Below, in pieces: positions 1 to 6,784 of a stretch of DNA of 39,947 nucleotides. Both the position numbers and the translations under genes were made by a program. Below the pieces are notes generated by a model. The model saw only the letters and a program-made list of their open reading frames with translations, was not told where the DNA came from and made no database searches. Source of the stretch: UBA9554 sp038205135 (GTDB lineage: Bacteria > Pseudomonadota > Alphaproteobacteria > Rhodobacterales > Rhodobacteraceae). The DNA lies in contig JBBRCF010000016.1 in assembly GCA_038205135.1 (NCBI GenBank), forward strand, positions 1 to 39,947, written 5' to 3'. How positions within the stretch are numbered: position 1 is the stretch's first letter; every line of letters starts with the position of its first letter.

Positions 1-775
1 GCTGCAAATCCTCGACCCGGCAATAGCCGGTCGCCCGCGCCGCCTGCAGAACGCGGGCCCAGTCGTGGCCCAGATGTTCATAGACCATCCGCGTCACCCG
101 CTGGCTGGTTGTGTTTTCCCGGTTGGTGCGGGCCGCGTAGCCATCCCAGAAATTGTTCTGAAAAGCGGGAACTCGGACCAGAAAATTGAACGATCCGGTG
201 TTGGCTCCCCGGCGCGCGATCAACAGCGCCACGCCGTCTTCCTGTGTCATCGCAAAGCCGCGGAATTCGCGCGTGGCGGCATCGCGAGGCAGACCCTGTT
301 CCGCCATGGCCGCGCGCGCCTCGTAGCCGCGCACCAAGGTGTTGGTCCTGTCGCGAAACACCAGAACCAGACCCTGAATGAACCGCGTCTGGTCGGTAAA
401 GCTGCGGCGCGAAAACCGGTAGAACCCGGATGGAAGCGCCGAGTCCGGCACCGCCGAGGCGGCATCACCGAAACAGGGGTCGGTAAAAGGATGCGCCAAC
501 AGGGCGGGGCTCGGTTTGGTCAGATCGGCCACCGGTTCCAGCAGGATCCGGGCATCCACGCCAAAGAACCGGCAGATGCGATATAGCACATCCGGACGCG
601 GGAAACTGTCGCCGGCCAGATAGCGGTTGAACTGTGTGCGGTTGATATCCAGATCGCGGCACAGCGCCGCCACAGACGGATAGCGTGTCACAAGGTGGCG
701 CAGGTTAGCGCCGAACATTCCCCGCAACTGGGCGGGTTGAGAAGGTCGCGGGGCGACCGGAGGGGTTTTGGCCAC
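1..775 (-). CDS. XRE-type helix-turn-helix transcriptional regulator (C-terminus cut by window edge)
   Basis: I translated this reading frame by hand; it is open from the GTG at 775 to the window edge, so the C-terminus is missing (258 residues seen). The N-terminal part contains a helix-turn-helix of the Cro/CI type at about residues 30-75 (VAALCRDLDINRTQFNRYL, followed by a GDSFPRP turn). The remainder is a roughly 180-residue domain I do not recognise, possibly a ligand-sensing part. I chose GTG 775 because AGGA lies about 9 bases upstream; the ATG at 718 has a GGGGA directly against it and would remove 19 residues. It diverges from the small gene at 1019 across a palindrome-rich spacer, so autoregulation or control of that neighbour is plausible. 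The target is unknown. Confidence 0.75.
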   Translation of the reverse strand, partial: MAKTPPVAPRPSQPAQLRGMFGANLRHLVTRYPSVAALCRDLDINRTQFNRYLAGDSFPRPDVLYRICRFFGVDARILLEPVADLTKPSPALLAHPFTDPCFGDAASAVPDSALPSGFYRFSRRSFTDQTRFIQGLVLVFRDRTNTLVRGYEARAAMAEQGLPRDAATREFRGFAMTQEDGVALLIARRGANTGSFNFLVRVPAFQNNFWDGYAARTNRENTTSQRVTRMVYEHLGHDWARVLQAARATGYCRVEDLQ

Positions 776-910
776 GTAGAACAGTCCTGTCAGTGACGCC
801 GACCATTCCAGTCAGCGTATGGATTTCAGAGCGTGCTGACGACCCTGCCTTGCGCGCCCGCCCTCTATGCGACGCCACGCGGCGTCTGTCCAGACGCGGA
901 TCAGCGTCAG

Positions 911-932
911 TTGTGATTTAGTGCTGTCACAA
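911..932. promoter_or_regulatory. Inverted repeat TTGTGA-N10-TCACAA, possible operator
   Basis: A perfect 6-bp inverted repeat with a 10-bp spacer lies between the divergent genes that start at 775 (-) and 1019 (+). The half-sites look like FNR/CRP half-sites (TGTGA), but the spacer is 4 bp longer than the usual 6, so I do not assign a regulator. Confidence 0.35.
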
Positions 933-967
933 AACTCTTGGCGTACGCGCAGGCTTGTCGGATGGGC

Positions 968-984
968 ATTGTTGAACAATTCAA
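968..984. promoter_or_regulatory. Overlapping 13-bp palindromes upstream of the 1019 gene
   Basis: ATTGTT-G-AACAAT (968-980) and TTGAA-CAA-TTCAA (972-984) are both perfect and overlap each other. They end 34 bases before the ATG at 1019, in an AT-rich patch of a GC-rich genome. The position suits a repressor or activator site, possibly for the divergent XRE regulator. Confidence 0.35.
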
Positions 985-1018
985 TAACTTGTTTTGGTGG
1001 CAGAACGGGGACTTGACC

Positions 1019-1369
1019 ATGTATGGCGTTGTACTCTGGAGCGATCAGGCGGATGGCAAGGCCGTGATCTGGTGCGAAGATCATGGCGATCTGGCCTACT
1101 TCAACGGCATGATCGATGGCGCGCCGATGCCCGATATGGACGCGGGCGATCTGGTGCATTTCGATTTGTGGCAAGATGCCCGGGTGCGGCGCGCGTCAAA
1201 TCTGCAGCTGGTGGGCAACCAGCACTATGCAGGATTGGCCGACGGGCTGGTGCAGACAACAGGCCATGCCCCGCAGCGCAAAAATGCGGTGCGGGTCACG
1301 ACGGGTCGGGTGATTTCATTTGCGGCGGCGGCACAGCGGCGGATGGCCGACCGCAGGGCGATGTCCTGA
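1019..1369 (+). CDS. Small conserved protein of unknown function
   Basis: This 116-residue protein begins MYGVVLWSD and has the segment AVIWCEDHGDLAYF. The ATG at 1019 was chosen because GGGGAC lies about 6 bases upstream; an in-frame extension upstream would run through palindromic, AT-rich DNA. There is no signal peptide or membrane segment, the N-terminal half is acidic and the C-terminus is basic (RRMADRRAMS). I recall similar short proteins in Rhodobacteraceae annotated as hypothetical, and I know no function. It converges on ilvH with only 21 bases between the stops. It may be controlled through the palindromes upstream. Confidence 0.7.
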   Translation: MYGVVLWSDQADGKAVIWCEDHGDLAYFNGMIDGAPMPDMDAGDLVHFDLWQDARVRRASNLQLVGNQHYAGLADGLVQTTGHAPQRKNAVRVTTGRVISFAAAAQRRMADRRAMS

Positions 1370-1390
1370 CGGAGGTCCGGCGCGCCGGGA

Positions 1391-1951
1391 TCAGACCCCG
1401 CGCGCGAGGGCCGCGACACCGGTGCGCGCCACTTCGGTCAGTCCCAGCGGGCGCATCAGATCGGCAAAGGCGTCGATCTTGTCCGGCGGGCCGGTCAATT
1501 CAAAGACAAAACTCGCCAGAGTCGAGTCGACCACCTTGGCGCGAAAGATATCCGCCAGCCGCAGTGCCTCGACCCGGTTGTTGCCTTCACCCGCGACCTT
1601 CAGCAGCGCCAGTTCACGTTCCACCGACCGCCCCTCGACGGTCAGGTCATGCACTTCGTGGACCGGCACGATGCGGCCCAACTGCGCCTTGATCTGTTCG
1701 ATGACCTGCGGCGTGCCTGTGGTGACGATGGTGATGCGCGACCGGTGCCCCTGATGGTCGAATTCCGCGACGGTCAGGCTGTCGATGTTGTAGCCGCGCC
1801 CGGAAAACAGCCCGATGACGCGGGCCAGCACGCCGGCCTCGTTATCGACGACGACGGCCAGGGTATGGCGTTCGATCACCTCGGAAAAGGTGGACCGCAG
1901 GTTATAGGCGGAATGGCTCGTCGAGCCTTTCTTGATGTTCAGGGCGGGCAT
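1391..1951 (-). CDS. ilvH: Acetolactate synthase small (regulatory) subunit
   Basis: This is the regulatory subunit of acetohydroxyacid synthase, which confers valine feedback inhibition on the catalytic subunit and catalyses the first common step of valine, leucine and isoleucine synthesis. The 186-residue length fits the short IlvH/IlvN class. An ACT domain begins near residue 27 (HTLAVVVDNEAGVLARVIGL, then the FSGRGYNIDSL motif typical of IlvH), and the second half carries the usual C-terminal domain (DSTLASFVFELTG). It follows ilvB by 20 bases with an AAGGAA ribosome site before the ATG, so the two form an operon controlled by the upstream attenuator. A 12-bp self-complementary sequence (CCGGCGCGCCGG, 1377-1388) sits just past the stop. 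Confidence 0.96.
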   Translation of the reverse strand: MPALNIKKGSTSHSAYNLRSTFSEVIERHTLAVVVDNEAGVLARVIGLFSGRGYNIDSLTVAEFDHQGHRSRITIVTTGTPQVIEQIKAQLGRIVPVHEVHDLTVEGRSVERELALLKVAGEGNNRVEALRLADIFRAKVVDSTLASFVFELTGPPDKIDAFADLMRPLGLTEVARTGVAALARGV

Positions 1952-1971
1952 GGCTCAGGTTCCTTTTCGCG

Positions 1972-3726
<1,755 letters not shown>

Positions 3727-3760
3727 CTGCGTCTCCGTATCAAGGTCTGTTGCGGGCAAT

Positions 3761-3788
3761 AAAAAACCCCCGGTCTTTCGATCGGGGG
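3761..3788 (-). terminator. Rho-independent terminator of the ilvBH attenuator
   Basis: On the minus strand CCCCCGATC (3788-3780), loop GAAA, GACCGGGGG (3775-3767), then six Ts (3766-3761). The 9-bp stem has a single A-C mismatch. It lies after the leader-peptide stop and 35 bases before the ilvB start, so it can only act as a conditional terminator for ilvBH. Confidence 0.88.
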
Positions 3789-3828
3789 CGCATGGGTCAA
3801 ATCAGGCTACCGTCACCGGCCCATGCGC
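3788..3828 (-). promoter_or_regulatory. Candidate antiterminator/alternative stem in the ilvB leader
   Basis: GCGCATGGG (3828-3820, inside the last leader codons) is perfectly complementary to CCCATGCGC (3796-3788). The downstream arm touches the first base of the terminator stem. A ribosome at the leader stop would mask the upstream arm and leave the terminator free; a ribosome stalled at the early Leu/Val codons would let this stem form. The overlap is only one base, so how far the two exclude each other is inferred. Confidence 0.5.
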
Positions 3829-3860
3829 GCTGTCCTTACGATGACTACCAGGTAGGTCAT
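3813..3860 (-). CDS. ilvBH leader peptide, 15 residues, Leu-Val-Val-Ile-Val run
   Basis: The small frame encodes MTYLVVIVRTARMGR. Codons 4-8 are CTG GTA GTC ATC GTA, all specifying branched-chain amino acids, which is the classic control-codon arrangement of an ilv attenuator. AAGGA sits 8 bases before the ATG. The predicted transcript start is near 3880, so the 5' untranslated part is only about 20 bases. The stop at 3813-3815 is followed by the alternative stem and the terminator. The inferred role is sensing: low charged Leu, Val or Ile tRNA stalls the ribosome and allows read-through into ilvB. Such leaders are known for ilv operons of proteobacteria; this particular one I infer from sequence. 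Confidence 0.85.
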   Translation of the reverse strand: MTYLVVIVRTARMGR

Positions 3861-3886
3861 GCGCGGGTCCTTTCCGAACAAGCCGG

Positions 3887-3915
3887 ACATTAGAAGCGTG
3901 GTCAGAGAGCGTCAA
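3887..3915 (-). promoter_or_regulatory. Sigma70-like promoter of the ilvBH leader transcript
   Basis: TTGACG (-35, 3915-3910), a 17-bp spacer and TAATGT (-10, 3892-3887) on the minus strand. This is one of the best matches to the housekeeping consensus in the window, and it sits just upstream of the leader peptide. Confidence 0.75.
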
Positions 3916-4057
3916 CTGCGATTCGCTGAACATTCTGTCGCAGGCGGGGGGAATATCTTTGCAAAAGTTGCGCGTATCGGGGTTGAAACGTCACAACAGT
4001 GTCAAAACCCCGCAAAAAATCGGTCTATAGTTGCGATGCTGTCGTGGCAGGCACAGC

Positions 4058-4879
4058 TTAACGGCGGGCGGGGACAATATCGGGCAGCCGGATGCCCGCG
4101 ACCTGTTCGGCAATCGGATCGACCGACAAGGGGTGCACCTCGGCGTTATATTCCTCGGGGTCACGCAGACGTTCCCAGCGGCCACGCAGGTAAACCTCGA
4201 CCGCCGAAAACCGCGATTTGTACCCCATCTTGGAACTGCCGGGCACCCAATAGCCCAGATAGACAAACGGCAGCCCCAGTTCGCGCGCCAGGTCCACATG
4301 GTCAAGGATCACATGGGTGCCAAGGCTGTCCATGACGGCATCCGGATCATAGAAACTGTAGACCATGCTGACCCCGTCATCCAGCACGTCGGTCAGGCAG
4401 ACCGCAACCAGATCGCCGCTGTTCTGGTCGGTATATTCGACCACACGGGTGCGCACGGGGGTTTCCTCGATCATGGCGGCAAATTCGAACACATCCATGT
4501 CGGCCATGCCGCCGTCGGCATGCCTGCTGTCCAGATAACGGCGGAACAGCGCATATTGTTCTTCGGTGGCCCAGGGGCTGGTGGCGCGGCGGGCCAGATG
4601 GGTGTTGCGCCGCAAGGTGCGGCGATGGGTGCGTGACGGGGTAAAATCGGCGACCACGATGCGCGCCGACAGACAGGCGGCACAATCCGAACAGGACGGG
4701 CGATACAGAACATTCTGGCTGCGGCGGAAGCCCTGTTTCGATAGCGCATTGTTCAGCCGGTCGCCGGTGTCGCCCTGCAGGGCAGTGAACAGCTTGCGTT
4801 CCATCCGGCCCGGCAGATAGGGACAGGGCTGGGGCGCCGTCACATAAAACTGCGGCACGGTTGGCAGCGAGTGGCGCAT
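4058..4879 (-). CDS. bpt: Aspartate/glutamate leucyltransferase of the N-degron pathway
   Basis: Bpt (often annotated as arginyltransferase, Ate) transfers leucine from Leu-tRNA to proteins with N-terminal Asp or Glu, marking them for ClpS/ClpAP degradation. I start it at ATG 4879 (MRHSLPTVPQFYVTAP, 273 residues, the usual family length) with GGAG 8 bases upstream; a longer in-frame extension is unlike the family. Family marks are CPYLPGR (residues 19-25), the cysteine cluster CSDCAAC (63-69), SFYDPDAVMDSLGTHVI and the C-terminal GYWVPGSSKMGYKSRF. The gene lies upstream of the ilvB promoter in the same direction, and I see no clear terminator between them, so some read-through is possible. 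Confidence 0.93.
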   Translation of the reverse strand: MRHSLPTVPQFYVTAPQPCPYLPGRMERKLFTALQGDTGDRLNNALSKQGFRRSQNVLYRPSCSDCAACLSARIVVADFTPSRTHRRTLRRNTHLARRATSPWATEEQYALFRRYLDSRHADGGMADMDVFEFAAMIEETPVRTRVVEYTDQNSGDLVAVCLTDVLDDGVSMVYSFYDPDAVMDSLGTHVILDHVDLARELGLPFVYLGYWVPGSSKMGYKSRFSAVEVYLRGRWERLRDPEEYNAEVHPLSVDPIAEQVAGIRLPDIVPARR

Positions 4880-4978
4880 TCTTGCTCCGGTTTGGGCGTT
4901 GTCGTGGGCGTCATTCACGCCCGGTTTCGGTGGACTGGTCCCGATGGCGCAGCAATTCGGCCGCATCTTCGTGACGGG

Positions 4979-5007
4979 ACGATAACAACGCGCGTCGCTG
5001 CCGCCAA
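4979..5007 (-). promoter_or_regulatory. Candidate promoter of bpt
   Basis: TTGGCG (5007-5002), a 17-bp spacer and TATCGT (4984-4979) on the minus strand, each box matching the sigma70 consensus at 4 of 6 positions. It lies about 100 bases before the bpt ATG, in the 272-bp gap after the RDD gene. Confidence 0.4.
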
Positions 5008-5151
5008 GCGGAACATGACAGGTTTTCCGGTTCCGTGCTGCTGCGACATGCCGCGCGCGGCCCTATTTCCCGTCAGACCCGGTCAATGGCGGTCAGATGT
5101 TGCGGATACGGGGTCGTATGGTTCGCATCCGGTCCGGACGGGTGCCGGCGG

Positions 5152-5586
5152 TCAGACCCCGGCGCGGCGGTTCAACGCGACCGTGCCAAGCGCCAGATCG
5201 CTCAGGCCTTGGCCGCGTGCGCCCGTCAACATCATCACGATGGATACCAGTTGCAGCAGCGGGATCATCAGGCAGACGGTAAACCCGACCGAATGCCAAA
5301 GCGCCTCGAACGGACCAAACGGGGCGCCATCCCCACGGCGGAACTCGATGGCCATCAACCGCATTCCCGGCGTGGCCGAACCGTTGGCCAGCGTCACGAT
5401 GCGGTACGCCAGACCGATGCCGCCGAACAGCAGGGGCAGCATGAACACGCCCACAAAGGCGGTCAGCAACACCACCAGAAAAACCACTGCCGAAATCAGG
5501 ATCAGGTCAACGACAAAGGCGATGGCGCGCTTGACCGCGACGTCTGCGTAGAATTCGGGTTGAAGCTGCGGGTCGGGCAGGGCCAT
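5152..5586 (-). CDS. RDD-family inner membrane protein
   Basis: This 144-residue protein has three hydrophobic segments at about residues 22-42, 46-66 and 100-122. The conserved Arg and Asp that name the RDD family appear in KRAIAFVVDLILI, and the PGMRLMAIEFRR stretch after the second segment is also typical. RDD proteins are small membrane proteins of largely unknown function; some have been linked to ion transport, but nothing here fixes a substrate. It lies downstream of the DUF2852 gene, both on the minus strand and 75 bases apart with a GC-rich hairpin between. Confidence 0.85.
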   Translation of the reverse strand: MALPDPQLQPEFYADVAVKRAIAFVVDLILISAVVFLVVLLTAFVGVFMLPLLFGGIGLAYRIVTLANGSATPGMRLMAIEFRRGDGAPFGPFEALWHSVGFTVCLMIPLLQLVSIVMMLTGARGQGLSDLALGTVALNRRAGV

Positions 5587-5616
5587 GGGAACCTCTGGCG
5601 GGGAGCTGATAAGGGC

Positions 5617-5638
5617 GGGGGGCGGGTGAACGCCCCCC
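5617..5638 (-). terminator. GC-rich hairpin after the DUF2852 gene
   Basis: GGGGGGCG, a 6-base loop, CGCCCCCC: a perfect 8-bp stem between the DUF2852 stop and the RDD start. There is no T-tract, so it may be a weak terminator or an mRNA-stabilising 3' structure rather than a full terminator. Confidence 0.45.
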
Positions 5639-5661
5639 GTATCGGGTTCAGTCTGGCAGGA

Positions 5662-6123
5662 TCAGTTTGCCGTGTCGCTGTCGAATGCGTTGTCGCGGGA
5701 TGCTGCGGCGGCTTTGGCGCGGTCTGCCATGAAGGCGTCGAATTCGGCCTTGTCCTTGGCTTCGCGCAGGCGCTGCAGGAACGCTTCAAAGTTTTTCTGT
5801 TCGTCTTCCAGACGGGTCAGCATGTCGGCCTTGTAGGCGTCAAAGGCGGCATTGCCCGACGGGCGGGTGGCGACCCAGGCGGCGCGGTGCATGTCGGCAC
5901 TGCGGGATTTGCTGCGGCAGGCAGGGAACATCGGGCGGCTCCATCGATTGGTTGCGGTGATATAGATGACAAAGGCAAGGCCCACGGGCCAGAAAAGCAC
6001 AAAGCCCACGACCATGGCGGCGATCCAGGCCCCGCGGCCCTTGGTGTCCAGCCAGGCTTCGGCGCGGCGCAGCCAGCCCAGCGGCGTGGCCTCGGTATGG
6101 GGAGCGGTATAGGCAGGTGTCAT
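5662..6123 (-). CDS. DUF2852 family membrane protein
   Basis: The 153-residue protein starts at ATG 6123 (MTPAYTAPHTEATPL), set by GGAG 6 bases upstream; an in-frame ATG 57 bases earlier would lie inside the inverted repeat. It has one or two membrane passes around residues 30-57 (AAMVVGFVLFWPVGLAFVIYI), an Arg- and Trp-rich middle and a charged, probably coiled-coil C-terminus (RLEDEQKNFEAFLQRLREAK). This matches DUF2852, a family common in Rhodobacterales and Rhizobiales with no known function. Two inverted repeats upstream suggest regulation. Confidence 0.8.
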   Translation of the reverse strand: MTPAYTAPHTEATPLGWLRRAEAWLDTKGRGAWIAAMVVGFVLFWPVGLAFVIYITATNRWSRPMFPACRSKSRSADMHRAAWVATRPSGNAAFDAYKADMLTRLEDEQKNFEAFLQRLREAKDKAEFDAFMADRAKAAAASRDNAFDSDTAN

Positions 6124-6162
6124 CGTGTCTCCTTTCCTGGCCCCTTGTCTGGGCCTGTGTTG

Positions 6163-6183
6163 CATGTGAAGCGTTTTCACATG
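6163..6183. promoter_or_regulatory. Inverted repeat CATGTGAA-N5-TTCACATG upstream of the DUF2852 gene
   Basis: A perfect 8-bp inverted repeat with a 5-bp spacer, 39 bases before the ATG at 6123. The GTGAA...TTCAC arms around a central CG recall LacI/GalR operators, but the symmetry is odd-length, so the family is not certain. Confidence 0.4.
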
Positions 6184-6221
6184 ATCAGAGATGGGGAGGT
6201 TTGGCCGCTGTGCAAGACCTC

Positions 6222-6240
6222 ATGTAAAGGTTATTTACAT
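6222..6240. promoter_or_regulatory. Inverted repeat ATGTAAA-N5-TTTACAT at the end of ybaK
   Basis: A perfect 7-bp inverted repeat with a 5-bp spacer that overlaps the ybaK stop codon (6235-6237). It has the same architecture as the repeat centred about 58 bases downstream (6163-6183), with related arms (ATGTGAA against ATGTAAA). This makes a pair of sites for one regulator plausible. Confidence 0.35.
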
Positions 6241-6714
6241 AGGGGGGTCACAGATGAAATCCGCAACCGTCGCCCCGGTGATCCGCAGCAGATCGGCAGG
6301 CGCGATGGCAAAGATATGCTGGGGCGTGCCGGCTGCGGCCCAGACGGTCGGAAATTCCAGCAGGCGCGGGTCGATAAAGGCGCGGATCGGGGTCAGATGC
6401 CCCACCGGGGCGACGCCGCCGATGGCAAAACCCGTCTCGGCCCGGATCAGTGCCGCGTCCGCCTTGCCCAGCGGTTCGCCTGCCACGGCGCTGGCCTTGG
6501 CGGCGTCCACCCGGTTGCCGCCAGCGGTCAGAAACAGCACGCAATGCTCCGAAGTGTCGCCCCGAAAGATGATCGACTTGGCGATCTGGTCCAGCTGACA
6601 GCCGGCGACATCTGCGGCCATCTGCGCCGTGCGCGCGTCACCCAACGCGCTGATCCGGGTCGCGACGCCGGCGTTGCGCAGCGCCTGTTCCACCCGTTGC
6701 ATGGATTTGCTCAT
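6235..6714 (-). CDS. YbaK/EbsC family aminoacyl-tRNA deacylase
   Basis: This 159-residue protein belongs to the YbaK/ProX editing family, which hydrolyses mischarged tRNA such as Cys- or Ala-tRNA(Pro) in trans. The family lysine is in QIAKSIIFRGD (about residues 43-53). The GGVAPVGH motif, normally GG(V/I)xPxG..., lies near residue 117, and TGFAIGG precedes it. The start is ATG 6714 with GGAG 8 bases upstream; the frame continues upstream but only as antisense to glnE. It diverges from glnE with a 70-bp gap. The exact tRNA specificity (YbaK, ProXp-ala or other) cannot be read from the sequence. Confidence 0.88.
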   Translation of the reverse strand: MSKSMQRVEQALRNAGVATRISALGDARTAQMAADVAGCQLDQIAKSIIFRGDTSEHCVLFLTAGGNRVDAAKASAVAGEPLGKADAALIRAETGFAIGGVAPVGHLTPIRAFIDPRLLEFPTVWAAAGTPQHIFAIAPADLLRITGATVADFICDPPM

Positions 6715-6784
6715 CCGGCGCTCCTTGTTTCTGGGCAACTTCATGCCATTGACCCTACAGATGCGCCACCCCATTGTCGCCGTC

